A stretch of DNA of 64,000 nucleotides. It comes from an uncultured Roseovarius sp. GTDB taxonomy: Bacteria; Pseudomonadota; Alphaproteobacteria; Rhodobacterales; Rhodobacteraceae. The stretch lies in contig NZ_CANLER010000004.1 of NCBI RefSeq assembly GCF_947489715.1, positions 124,001 to 188,000 of the forward strand, written 5' to 3'. Numbering within the stretch: the first letter of the stretch is position 1; each line of letters starts with the position of its first letter. The notes under the pieces are model-generated. The model made no database searches. It saw only the letters and a program-made list of their open reading frames with translations, and had not been told where the DNA came from. The position numbers and the translations under genes were made by a program. This document shows, one piece after another, positions 1 through 8,218 of this stretch.

Positions 1-414
1 AACAAACATACCAGTGCTGCGCAGATTGACTTGGCTCAAGGATTGTTGAGTGCTGTGGGGCAAGTGGTGCGACTGGAAGATGAAGGCCAGATGGATGCGG
101 TGACCGGCGTCAGTGGTTCTGGTCCGGCCTATGTTTTCCACATGATTGAATGCATGGCCGCTGCCGGTGAGGTACAGGGATTAGCTCCGGAACTGGCGAT
201 GCAGCTGGCAAAGGCGACGGTTGCAGGCGCGGGCGCGTTGGCCGAGGCCGCTGAGGAAAAACCATCGCAACTGCGTGTGAATGTAACCAGCCCCAACGGA
301 ACCACACAGGCTGGGCTTGAGGTTCTGATGGATGAAACTAACGGCTTGCCATCACTGATGAAGTCGACGGTCAAAGCCGCAACTGATCGTTCGAAGGAAT
401 TGGCAGATGGCTGA
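1..414 (+). CDS. proC: Pyrroline-5-carboxylate reductase, C-terminal part (cut by window edge)
   Basis: Last step of proline synthesis: NAD(P)H-dependent reduction of pyrroline-5-carboxylate, in the cytosol. The open frame runs from the first base of the window, so the N-terminal Rossmann domain lies outside; about 137 residues of the helical dimerisation domain are seen. Family hallmarks present are TGVSGSGPAYVF and, near the end, NVTSPNGTTQAGLEVL, which form the signature of the ProC active-site region. The reading frame overlaps the next gene (csaA) by 8 bases, so the two are probably translated together. An internal TTG at 31 is not the start because family-like sequence continues upstream of it. 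Confidence 0.93.
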   Translation, partial: NKHTSAAQIDLAQGLLSAVGQVVRLEDEGQMDAVTGVSGSGPAYVFHMIECMAAAGEVQGLAPELAMQLAKATVAGAGALAEAAEEKPSQLRVNVTSPNGTTQAGLEVLMDETNGLPSLMKSTVKAATDRSKELADG

Positions 415-748
415 TGCGATTAGATTCGATGATTTCATGAAGGTCGATATCCGGGTGGGTCGCGTGGTCAAATCGGAACCTTACCCCGAGGCGCGCAAAC
501 CGGCGATCAAGATGTGGATCGACTTTGGGCCCGAAATTGGTGAAAAAAAGACATCGGCGCAGATCACGGCGCATTACACGCCAGAGGTATTAGTTGGTCG
601 TCAGGTCGTTGCCGTCATTAACTTTCCACCCCGACAGATCGGCAGATTTATGTCCGAAGTGCTGGTCCTCGGTCTATCGGATAGCGATGGTGAAATTGTT
701 CTGCTAGGCCCCGACAAAGACGTCCCTGTCGGAGAAAGAATGCATTGA
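407..748 (+). CDS. csaA: CsaA-type tRNA-binding domain protein
   Basis: A 113-residue single-domain protein of the CsaA family, an OB-fold related to the C-terminal tRNA-binding domain of methionyl-tRNA synthetase; CsaA has been described as an export-related chaperone and tRNA binder. The full family pattern is visible: KVDIRVGRVV near the N-terminus, ARKPAIKMWIDFG, then SAQIT, VINFPPRQIG and SEVLVLG. Length is normal for the family. It starts 8 bases inside proC and its stop overlaps the TTG start of the next gene, so proC, csaA and the dehydrogenase look like one transcription unit. Function in this organism is inferred only from the family. Confidence 0.92.
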   Translation: MADAIRFDDFMKVDIRVGRVVKSEPYPEARKPAIKMWIDFGPEIGEKKTSAQITAHYTPEVLVGRQVVAVINFPPRQIGRFMSEVLVLGLSDSDGEIVLLGPDKDVPVGERMH

Positions 749-1698
749 GACGAATCCTTTTGACCCGGCCGATGCCGGAGCGTGTGGTCGAGGCGGCGCG
801 CACCAATTTTGATGTAGAGATTCGCTATGATCCTGTGCCCATGAAAACAGGACAAATGCGCGCTGCACTAGCGCTTTATGATGGTGTAATGCCGACCCTG
901 GGTGATATGTTCACCGCCGAGGTATTCGATGGTTTCGAAAATCCACGCTGCAAGATCCTGGCGAATTTCGGTGTCGGCTACAATCACATTGATGCCAAGG
1001 CCGCCCGCGCTGTCGGGGTTTCGATCACCAACACACCCGGTGCGGTGACCAATGCTACTGCGGATATTGCTCTGACACTGATGTTGATGTCGGCACGGCG
1101 GGCAGGTGAAGGAGAACGTTTGGTACGCGCTGGAGCATGGGAGGGATGGACACCCACCCAGATGCTGGGCCTGCACATGACTGGTAAAACTGTCGGAATT
1201 ATTGGTATGGGCCGGATCGGGCAGGCTGTGGCGCGGCGATGCCATTATGGGTTTGACATGAAAGTTCTCTACGCCAACCGCAGCGAGAAAAATCTGGAGT
1301 TTCCTGCAAGACATCTGCATATGCTCGAAGTATTGGCAGGCGCTGATTTTGTAGTGCTCTGCGTTCCGGCGACATCAGAGACGCACCATTTGATGAACGC
1401 GGAAACAATCAGTCAGATGGCGCCGCATGCGCGCCTTATCAACGTCGCCCGCGGTGATGTGGTTGATGAGCCGGCGTTGATCGCAGCTTTGCAACGTGGT
1501 CAGATCGGTGGTGCGGGTTTGGATGTCTATGAACATGAACCCGAAATACCTGAAGAGATGATGGCGTTGGAAAACGTTGTGCTGCTGCCGCATCTTGGTA
1601 CGGCGGCTCTGCAAGTGCGGGAGGCTATGGGGTTGATGGCGGTGGAAAATCTGCGTGCGTTTCTTGCGGGCGATACACCTCCGAATCTGGTGAATTGA
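745..1698 (+). CDS. D-isomer-specific 2-hydroxyacid dehydrogenase (glyoxylate/hydroxypyruvate reductase type)
   Basis: A 317-residue NAD(P)-dependent dehydrogenase. The nucleotide-binding loop GMGRIGQAVARR sits near residue 152, and the catalytic Arg (NVARGDVVDE), Glu (YEHEPEIP) and His (LPHLGTAA) follow in the order typical of the family. The likely substrates are glyoxylate, hydroxypyruvate or D-glycerate; the exact one cannot be told from sequence. The start is TTG at 745, overlapping the csaA stop (TTGA), since no ATG precedes the conserved N-terminal strand. It is the last gene of the proC-csaA unit; 152 bases separate it from the next gene. Confidence 0.88.
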   Translation: MRRILLTRPMPERVVEAARTNFDVEIRYDPVPMKTGQMRAALALYDGVMPTLGDMFTAEVFDGFENPRCKILANFGVGYNHIDAKAARAVGVSITNTPGAVTNATADIALTLMLMSARRAGEGERLVRAGAWEGWTPTQMLGLHMTGKTVGIIGMGRIGQAVARRCHYGFDMKVLYANRSEKNLEFPARHLHMLEVLAGADFVVLCVPATSETHHLMNAETISQMAPHARLINVARGDVVDEPALIAALQRGQIGGAGLDVYEHEPEIPEEMMALENVVLLPHLGTAALQVREAMGLMAVENLRAFLAGDTPPNLVN

Positions 1699-1850
1699 TC
1701 ATTTAGGTTCTGGAAAAAGCCTTGGCTCAGCGCCTCTCACCAACCCCTTGCTGCGCTATCCGAGGTTTTCCGCGAATTTCCGCCTCGTCACGCTTGACCT
1801 TGAGGCAGCTATTGGATGATCTTGGGTGATCCGCCTGAGAGGCCCGATAC

Positions 1851-2972
1851 ATGCATACACCCGCCATTACCGGCACCGGCGTCTTTACGCCTGACCAGAT
1901 TATCAGCAATGACGAATTGGTTGAGGCGTTCAATGCCTATGCAAAAAGGTTCAACACCGAGCACGCCGAAGCGATCGCAACCGGAGAAATTACAGCAAAA
2001 GAACCGTCTTCTTCGGAGTTCATCGTCAATGCCTCAGGTATCCATCAACGTTATGTGCTCGATAAGACAGGTATTCTTGACCCCGATGTGATGCATCCTC
2101 ATTTGCCGCCACGCAGCAATGATGATCCCTCACTGATGGCGGAAATGGCGCTTGACGCCAGTGCAAAGGCGCTTGTCCAAGCGGGGCGTGACGCTGCAGA
2201 GGTTGATTTGGTGATCTGTGCCGCCAGCAATCATGAACGTGCCTATCCGGCGATTGCAGTCGAAATCCAGCAGCTGCTGGGTGCGGGCGGTTTTGCATTT
2301 GACATGAATGTGGCGTGTTCTTCAGCCACGTTCGGGATACAGGCTGCTGCTGACATGATCCGCGCAGGTTCGGTGCGGTGCGCGTTGGTGGTGAACCCTG
2401 AAATTTGTTCGGCGCATTTGGAATGGCGCGACCGTGATTGTCATTTTATCTTTGGTGATGTCTGTACGGCGTCCGTATTAGAACGCGCCGAAGATGCACC
2501 GGGTGTGCATTTCCTGGTCCGCTCAACTCGTTGCGCCACGCAATTTTCCAACAATATCCGTAACAACAATGGCTACTTGCGCAGAACCCGCGACGGACAT
2601 ATGGGCGACCGACGGGATATGCTTTTTGTGCAGGAAGGCCGCAAAGTTTTTAAAGAGGTGCTGCCATTGGTTTCAAAACACATCGCGGATCACATGGCCG
2701 CAGAAGGTGTTGAGGCCAAGCAGTTGAAACGTCTTTGGTTGCATCAGGCCAACAAGGCTATGAATGATTTCATTGGCCGCAAGGTGATGGGCCGTGTGCC
2801 CGAACCGCAAGAACAGCCCAATATCCTGCAAGACTATGCCAATACGTCTTCTGCGGGGTCGATCATCGCATTTTCAAAATACTCCGATGACCTGAAAGCA
2901 GGGGATACGGGTTTGATCTGCTCGTTTGGCGCAGGCTACTCGGTGGGCTCAGTCTTGGTTGAACGTGCTTGA
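1851..2972 (+). CDS. Beta-ketoacyl-ACP synthase III-like protein (FabH-like)
   Basis: A 373-residue thiolase-fold enzyme, longer than housekeeping FabH (about 320 residues), which suggests the FabH2-like branch rather than the main fatty acid initiation enzyme. The catalytic triad is intact: Cys156 in NVACSSATFG, His298 in WLHQAN and Asn331 in YANTSSAG. It would condense an acyl-CoA or acyl-ACP with malonyl-ACP. The N-terminal part holds an insertion of about 35 residues between the first strand and the conserved ASGIHQRYV, as in longer homologues. It stands alone, followed by a folded non-coding stretch. The housekeeping fabH is normally beside plsX, which is not here, so this copy is accessory. 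Confidence 0.85.
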   Translation: MHTPAITGTGVFTPDQIISNDELVEAFNAYAKRFNTEHAEAIATGEITAKEPSSSEFIVNASGIHQRYVLDKTGILDPDVMHPHLPPRSNDDPSLMAEMALDASAKALVQAGRDAAEVDLVICAASNHERAYPAIAVEIQQLLGAGGFAFDMNVACSSATFGIQAAADMIRAGSVRCALVVNPEICSAHLEWRDRDCHFIFGDVCTASVLERAEDAPGVHFLVRSTRCATQFSNNIRNNNGYLRRTRDGHMGDRRDMLFVQEGRKVFKEVLPLVSKHIADHMAAEGVEAKQLKRLWLHQANKAMNDFIGRKVMGRVPEPQEQPNILQDYANTSSAGSIIAFSKYSDDLKAGDTGLICSFGAGYSVGSVLVERA

Positions 2973-2999
2973 TAACAAGACTGACTTGGCAAAAAGTCC

Positions 3000-3270
3000 G
3001 GGTGAGGCCGTTATTGAAAGACTGATGTCGTCATCTGGAAGCACGCTTCCGGGGATGGAATGCGACGGCACCATTCATGCCTGCAATCGAAAGTTTGGGG
3101 AAAGGACATTCCCAAACTGTTCCGGCCTCACCCTCATGCCCGCTCTTGGGGAAGTCGGGCATCCGTTATCCCGGAAAACCTTGGGATTGCTTTACAAATG
3201 ACATTTCGGGATAAAGCGTTTAATGGGAAAACGTCTAAGGCTTTCCCCGGTTCAATTCCGGGTGTGCCGC
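3000..3270 (+). ncRNA. Candidate structured RNA or leader, family unknown
   Basis: The 313-base gap between the FabH-like gene and the next gene contains a dense set of perfect complementary segments: 3000-3010 with 3123-3133 (11 bp), enclosing hairpins 3037-3050 and 3092-3118; then 3136-3142 with 3156-3162, 3166-3173 with 3207-3214, 3225-3230 with 3242-3247, and 3246-3250 with 3258-3262. The last has a 7-base loop TTCAATT, as in a tRNA T-arm. Bases 3066-3071 can pair with 3264-3269, which would form a pseudoknot with the first stem. No good reading frame, no CCA end and no tmRNA tag were seen. Strand is inferred from both flanking genes. Could be a small RNA, a 5' leader for the gene at 3286, or a remnant element. 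Confidence 0.45.
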
Positions 3271-3285
3271 TTTGGGGATGAGTGA

Positions 3286-3744
3286 ATGTCAAAAATCGGA
3301 AGCTATCTTAAGAAACACACCGAGGCGCTGGTCAAGGATGTGGGGATCGAGCCGGCCTGCGAGTTGACGGGCAAGTCCAAAGCCACGCTTGGCCGATATT
3401 ATTCCGACCATGATGAACACGCCGATCGGTTTATGCCCATCGACGCTGTGGCTGCATTGGAAGAGGCGTCTTCGTACCCGCATGTAACGAGCGCGCTGGC
3501 AGAGCTAAAAAACATTCACCTGTCTTTTGACGAACGCCGCAAGAACGATGACGACAAAGGCGGGGTGAATTCCGATGTGATTGCGCTTAGCCAACGGTTC
3601 GCGATGCTGATGGCCGAGTACCAGCAATCAATAGATGACGGCGTCATTACCGTTAACGAGGCCAAGCGGCTGCTCAAGGAAACGACAATGCTGCAACAGG
3701 TGCTGATCGACATGAAGCTGCATCTGGAGGATGAAAGCGTCTGA
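3286..3744 (+). CDS. Small putative DNA-binding protein, phage CII-like
   Basis: A 152-residue soluble protein that I do not recognise with certainty. The first half reads like a helix-turn-helix protein of the phage regulatory CII type (ELTGKSKATLGRYYS, then FMPIDAVAALEEA), and the second half is a long charged helical region (residues 80-150) that could mediate oligomer formation. There is no signal peptide or membrane segment. The start ATG at 3286 has GGGGA about nine bases upstream. It directly follows the folded stretch at 3000-3270, which may be its leader. No other phage gene is near, so it is either domesticated or a normal host gene. Confidence 0.55.
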   Translation: MSKIGSYLKKHTEALVKDVGIEPACELTGKSKATLGRYYSDHDEHADRFMPIDAVAALEEASSYPHVTSALAELKNIHLSFDERRKNDDDKGGVNSDVIALSQRFAMLMAEYQQSIDDGVITVNEAKRLLKETTMLQQVLIDMKLHLEDESV

Positions 3745-3887
3745 CGCAAAGGCGTTTGCGACAATAGCTTGTCGGTGTTGATTCGAAGTCTTGGCCTTGT
3801 CGCGGAATTCGTGCAGGAGTTGACTTTCTCATGCCTCACCGGTTCGGGTGAGCGAGCACTCAATTAAGAGCAATCAAAGGACCATCA

Positions 3888-4265
3888 ATGATGAGCGATA
3901 TTATCCGTCACGGTACTAAACAACGCATGAGCTCTGCCGTTCGTCACGGCGATGTGATCTATCTGGCCGGTCAGGTTGGCAATGCCGAAGATGGCGTGGC
4001 GGATCAGACCCGCACTTGCCTTGAAAAAATCGAAACGCTGCTGGCCGCAATGGATTCGGACAAGACCCGCATTTTGCAGACCACCATCTGGTTGGCCGAT
4101 ATGGCTGACTTTGCCACAATGAACGAAGTCTGGGACGCTTGGGTACCTGAAGGACACGCACCAGCTCGCGCGTGCGGTGAATCTAAGCTTGCCAGAAAAG
4201 AACTAAAGGTTGAAATACTGGTGATTGCCGCAGCTCAACCGCGCGATCTGGAACGCGGACGCTGA
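3888..4265 (+). CDS. RidA family protein (enamine/imine deaminase)
   Basis: A 125-residue member of the YjgF/YER057c/UK114 (RidA) family, which hydrolyses reactive enamine/imine intermediates released by PLP enzymes, protecting the cell from 2-aminoacrylate damage. Visible are VIYLAGQVG near residue 20, the central TTIWLADMADF segment and the C-terminal ARACGESKLA with the arginine-containing pocket; the last strand KVEILVIAA is typical. ATG at 3888 or 3891 are both possible (MMSD); AAAGGACC just upstream suits either. It stands alone between the CII-like gene and aroA. Confidence 0.9.
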   Translation: MMSDIIRHGTKQRMSSAVRHGDVIYLAGQVGNAEDGVADQTRTCLEKIETLLAAMDSDKTRILQTTIWLADMADFATMNEVWDAWVPEGHAPARACGESKLARKELKVEILVIAAAQPRDLERGR

Positions 4266-4385
4266 TCTCTTCCAAAAAGCACTGAACCAAGGTTGAGCGC
4301 CGAAATTGATGTCTGTTCGCACGGATGGACGCCGTTTGATGGTTGCGCTATCAGGCGGGCAGGAAAATACTTGAAAGGCGCGCCC

Positions 4386-5738
4386 ATGTCTGGCCACGGC
4401 ACCCCGATCCCGATGACTTCTGCCAAATGCGGACCCTTGAAAGGCATTGCGGATGTACCCGGAGACAAGTCGATCTCGCATCGTTCGCTGATTCTGGGGG
4501 CGATGTCGGTGGGAGAGACCCGCATCACTGGCCTATTGGAAGGCGAGGACGTACTGGACACAGCCAAGGCCATGCGGGCTTTCGGGGCCGAAGTGACGGA
4601 CCACGGCGGTGGCGAATACTCGGTTTTTGGAGTTGGCGTCGGCGGTTTTGCTGAACCCGATCAAGTAATTGATTGCGGTAACTCTGGCACTGGTGTGCGC
4701 CTGATCATGGGCGCAATGGCCACAGCGCCGATTACCGTCACCTTTACCGGAGACGCATCCCTCAACGGTCGTCCTATGGGGCGTGTGACCGACCCGTTGG
4801 CGCTTTTTGGTGCCCAATCGGTGGGGCGTTCGGGCGGGCGGTTGCCAATGACCATAACCGGGGCTGCCCATCCCGTGCCCGTACACTATATCGTGCCGGT
4901 ACCATCCGCGCAGGTGAAATCTGCTGTCTTGTTGGCGGGCCTTAACGCACCTGGCAAAACCGTTGTGGTGGAAAAGGAAGCGACCCGCGACCATACCGAG
5001 CGCATGCTGGCCGGATTTGGTGCCGAAATCACTACGGAAGAAACGGATGAAGGTCGCGTTATCACCCTGACAGGTCAGCCCGAACTGACGCCACAGACCA
5101 TAGCAGTGCCGCGCGATCCTAGCTCGGCTGCCTTTCCCGTATGCGCCGCAATCATTACTCCGGGCTCTGATGTGCTTGTACCGGGTATCGGGCTTAACCC
5201 GACGCGCGCAGGGTTGTTCACGATGCTGCGCGAAATGGGCGCGGACCTTACCTATGAAAATGAACGCACCGAAGGCGGCGAGCCTGTTGCAGACCTTCGC
5301 GCGCGGTTTTCGCCTGATCTGATAGGCATCGAAATACCACCGGATCGCGCGGCAAGCATGATCGACGAATATCCCGTATTGTCGGTGGTTGCTTCCTTCG
5401 CTGAAGGTGAAACGGTAATGCGTGGCGTGAAGGAGTTGCGGGTCAAGGAAAGTGACAGAATTGATGCTATGGCTACCGGCCTGCGCGCGAACGGCGTCAC
5501 CGTCGAAGATGGCCCTGACTGGTGGACAGTCACTGGCTTAGGGCACGGTAACGTACCGGGCGGGGCCACCTGCACCAGTCATCTGGATCACCGGATCGCA
5601 ATGTCTTTCATGGTGATGGGTATGGCCAGCGAGAAACCTGTAAGCGTCGATGATGGTAGCCCAATCGCTACGTCCTTTCCGATTTTCGAACCATTGATGG
5701 CCGCGCTTGGTGCTCAGATCAGGCGAGATAACCACTGA
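4386..5738 (+). CDS. aroA: 3-phosphoshikimate 1-carboxyvinyltransferase (EPSP synthase)
   Basis: Sixth step of the shikimate pathway: phosphoenolpyruvate plus shikimate-3-phosphate to EPSP, in the cytosol. About 450 residues from ATG 4386; the frame is open further upstream to 4293 but only the sequence from MSGHG onward looks like the family. Signature segments are [55 protein letters not shown] and LDHRIAMSF. Its pattern resembles class II enzymes (Agrobacterium CP4-like), but the glyphosate-determining position has Gly (GNSGTG) where CP4 has Ala. In relatives aroA is followed by cmk and rpsA; here two extra genes intervene before cmk. Confidence 0.95.
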   Translation: MSGHGTPIPMTSAKCGPLKGIADVPGDKSISHRSLILGAMSVGETRITGLLEGEDVLDTAKAMRAFGAEVTDHGGGEYSVFGVGVGGFAEPDQVIDCGNSGTGVRLIMGAMATAPITVTFTGDASLNGRPMGRVTDPLALFGAQSVGRSGGRLPMTITGAAHPVPVHYIVPVPSAQVKSAVLLAGLNAPGKTVVVEKEATRDHTERMLAGFGAEITTEETDEGRVITLTGQPELTPQTIAVPRDPSSAAFPVCAAIITPGSDVLVPGIGLNPTRAGLFTMLREMGADLTYENERTEGGEPVADLRARFSPDLIGIEIPPDRAASMIDEYPVLSVVASFAEGETVMRGVKELRVKESDRIDAMATGLRANGVTVEDGPDWWTVTGLGHGNVPGGATCTSHLDHRIAMSFMVMGMASEKPVSVDDGSPIATSFPIFEPLMAALGAQIRRDNH

Positions 5739-5825
5739 CGGTTCGAGGGGCTGACAGGTCGGAATTCGGCCAGTTCTGATGAACCGCCCCCGTTAGGCTC
5801 AACCCAGCACGAAGGGAGAGTTTCA

Positions 5826-6218
5826 ATGCAGGGAAGTTGCGAATGCGGTGCGGTCCGCTACGAAGTTTCCGGTTCTTTGCGTCCAGTTGTCGGTTGCCAT
5901 TGTTCGCAATGTCGCAAGACTTCAGGCCATTATGTGGCCGCTACTCAAGCTGAAGCCAGCGATTTTACCTTGATCCGGGATGAAGGCCTTAGATGGTACC
6001 GTTCATCGCTGACCGCGCAACGAGGTTTCTGCAATATTTGTGGCAGTTCGCTTTTCTGGCAAGAGAATGAGACAAGCCACATCTCGATCATGGCTGGTAC
6101 GCTTGATGGCGCTACCGATCTGCGGATGGACCGCCATATCCACGCCGAGGCCAAAGGTGATTACTACGACCTTCCAATCGGAGAACTTGTCGATCAATCG
6201 ACATTGAAATTCGGTTAG
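5826..6218 (+). CDS. GFA-family zinc protein (glutathione-dependent formaldehyde-activating-like)
   Basis: A 130-residue member of the GFA/CENP-V fold. Zinc-binding cysteines are clear: Cys5 and Cys7 (CECGAV), Cys24, Cys26 and Cys29 (CHCSQCRK), and Cys69 and Cys72 (FCNICGSSLFW). Members are often annotated as glutathione-dependent formaldehyde-activating enzymes, but most have no proven reaction, and I assign none here. GAAGGGAGAG provides a ribosome site upstream of ATG 5826. It is placed in the aroA-cmk interval with the FAD oxidoreductase that follows. Confidence 0.88.
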   Translation: MQGSCECGAVRYEVSGSLRPVVGCHCSQCRKTSGHYVAATQAEASDFTLIRDEGLRWYRSSLTAQRGFCNICGSSLFWQENETSHISIMAGTLDGATDLRMDRHIHAEAKGDYYDLPIGELVDQSTLKFG

Positions 6219-6270
6219 AAAACAGGCCTTATATGTGGATAATATTGATTGGAATGAGTGGGTAGACTAA

Positions 6271-7377
6271 ATGACATCTCCCGATATCATCGTGATTGGT
6301 GGCGGTATCGCAGGCATCAGCGCTGCGGCAATGATGTCTGAAGATGCCGAGGTGCTGGTCCTCGAACGCGAGCCGCAAACCGGTTATCATTCCACGGGTC
6401 GTTCTGCGGCCACCTTCATTCGCAATTACGGCAATGCCACGTTACGTGCGCTCAACGCTGCGTCCGAACCGGTTCTCGCGCAGCCAGACGGCATCGCGGA
6501 AAGTTCGCTCTTGTCGCCGCGCGGCGAATTATTGGTGGCTAACGAAGAGGAACTTGACGCCCTCAAAGCCTATGCTGCTGGGGGCAGCGGTATCGACCAC
6601 ATCACAGCGGATGAAGCTGTTCAACTGGTTCCGATCTTGAAGCGTGATCGGCTTGTGGCGGGGCTATATGAGGAAAGCGCACAGGACATCGACGTAGATC
6701 GCCTGTTGCAAGGATATATCCGTTTACTGCGTAGCCGGGGTGGGCAAATCGTGACCAATTCCGAGGTCGTGGCGATCATCCGGGAAGGTAATGACTGGCG
6801 GGTCGAGACCAAAGGTTTGTCGGTCACCGCGCCGGTTGTTGTCAATGCGGCCGGAGCCTGGGCCGATATCATCGCAAACATGGCAGGGGTGCAGAAGATC
6901 GGTCTGCAACCTTTTCGGCGCTCCGCCGTTTTGATGGCGGTGCCGAGTGATATTTCCGGCGCTGAAAAATGGCCGCTGATCGCCTCGGCGGAAGAGACTT
7001 GGTATGCCAAGCCCGATGCGGGAAAATTGTTGATTTCACCGGCGGATGAAGATCCGGTTGATCCGCATGACGTTTGGCCCGACGACATGGTTTTGGCCGA
7101 AGGTTTGCACCGGTTCGAAGAAGCCACGAATTTTCCGATCACCCGTCCTACTCATAGTTGGGCAGGTCTTCGCAGCTTTACGTCAGATCGAACGCCGGTT
7201 GCTGGGTTTGCGCCCGATGCTCCAGGATTTTTCTGGCTGGCTGGGCAAGGGGGATACGGCGTCCAGACCTCGCCAGCATTAGCCGCGCTGACCCATGCTT
7301 TGTGCTGCGGGAAGAGTCCAGCGCTTGCAACGGAGGTTGTAACTGCCATCAGCCCCGCGCGCTTTGCCTTGGGTTGA
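6271..7377 (+). CDS. FAD-dependent oxidoreductase, DAO family
   Basis: A 368-residue flavoprotein with the N-terminal dinucleotide fold VIGGGIAGISAAAMM (residues 7-21), then a glutamate for FAD ribose binding in VLVLERE, and the C-terminal FAD-closing segment GFFWLAGQGGYGVQTSPA. This is the layout of D-amino acid oxidase, sarcosine oxidase and glycine oxidase-like proteins. The substrate cannot be inferred: candidates are D-amino acids, N-methyl amino acids or 2-hydroxy acids. It lies on the same strand as aroA and cmk with short gaps, so it may share transcription with them. Confidence 0.85.
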   Translation: MTSPDIIVIGGGIAGISAAAMMSEDAEVLVLEREPQTGYHSTGRSAATFIRNYGNATLRALNAASEPVLAQPDGIAESSLLSPRGELLVANEEELDALKAYAAGGSGIDHITADEAVQLVPILKRDRLVAGLYEESAQDIDVDRLLQGYIRLLRSRGGQIVTNSEVVAIIREGNDWRVETKGLSVTAPVVVNAAGAWADIIANMAGVQKIGLQPFRRSAVLMAVPSDISGAEKWPLIASAEETWYAKPDAGKLLISPADEDPVDPHDVWPDDMVLAEGLHRFEEATNFPITRPTHSWAGLRSFTSDRTPVAGFAPDAPGFFWLAGQGGYGVQTSPALAALTHALCCGKSPALATEVVTAISPARFALG

Positions 7378-7447
7378 GTGTGGCATGCCTGAACTTGAGC
7401 CCCCGGCCACGATCCACTAGGCATGTACCTTCAAAAGGGGGCGCAAT

Positions 7448-8062
7448 ATGTCATTCACCATTGCGATTGATGGACCGGCAGCTGCAGGCAAGGGCACGAT
7501 TTCCCGCGCGGTGGCCAAGCATTTTGGATTTGCGCAACTGGATACTGGTCTGCTTTATCGCGCTACCGGGCGGCGGACGTTGGACGGGACCGATCCGGTA
7601 GAAGCTGCATATAACCTTACCCCCGAGGATTTGAATGCCGATGATCTACGCTCGCCCGAAGTAGCCCAGGCTGCCAGCCGGGTTGCGGCTTTGCCAGATG
7701 TCCGCCAGGCGTTGCTTGATTTCCAGCGCGCTTTTGCCACTCGCGATGGTGGTGCGGTACTGGATGGGCGCGATATCGGCACCGTGATCTGCCCGGACGC
7801 GCAGGTGAAATTGTTCGTGACGGCCACGGATGACGTGCGCGCCAGGCGCCGCCACAAAGAGCTGGTCGAAAAGGGACATGACGTCTCGTATGATGAGGTT
7901 ATGGCCGATCTTCAGGCTCGTGATGCCCGCGACAGTGCCCGTACCACGGCGCCCTTGAAACCAGCCGATGACGCCACACGGCTTGATACATCGGAGATGA
8001 CCATAGCCATCGCAATCGAGGCCGCGATCAGTATTGTGCAGAAGCGATTGGCCGAGGTTTAA
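7448..8062 (+). CDS. cmk: Cytidylate kinase
   Basis: Phosphorylates CMP and dCMP using ATP. The 204-residue protein has the P-loop GPAAAGKGT (residues 9-17), the DTGLLYRA segment, DGRDIGTV and the RRHKEL lid region. Length is slightly below the usual 220. An alphaproteobacterial arrangement aroA-cmk-rpsA is partly kept: cmk is on the same strand as both, but two opposite-strand genes lie between it and rpsA. The 156 bases after its stop show no gene. Confidence 0.94.
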   Translation: MSFTIAIDGPAAAGKGTISRAVAKHFGFAQLDTGLLYRATGRRTLDGTDPVEAAYNLTPEDLNADDLRSPEVAQAASRVAALPDVRQALLDFQRAFATRDGGAVLDGRDIGTVICPDAQVKLFVTATDDVRARRRHKELVEKGHDVSYDEVMADLQARDARDSARTTAPLKPADDATRLDTSEMTIAIAIEAAISIVQKRLAEV

Positions 8063-8218
8063 TAGCGCGATCATACTGCCCTTGGCATGAGGGTCTCTGG
8101 CGCTCGTTTTGGAAGGCTGAGCATTCGGAAAAACCCTGTAACTGACTATGCGCCTAGCCTTGCTCAATAAGCTGAAAGCGCCCGGCCAGTCACGGGGACT
8201 TGGTAACAGCGCCTCAAT

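Noticed and set aside
3246..3270. A tRNA or tmRNA end suggested by the T-arm-like hairpin CCCGG TTCAATT CCGGG
   Set aside because: No CCA follows, no D-arm or anticodon arm fits upstream, the acceptor-like pairing is only 6 bp and 200 bases long-range, and no tmRNA tag sequence was found. In alphaproteobacteria the two-piece tmRNA would have the coding half downstream, where a protein gene lies instead.
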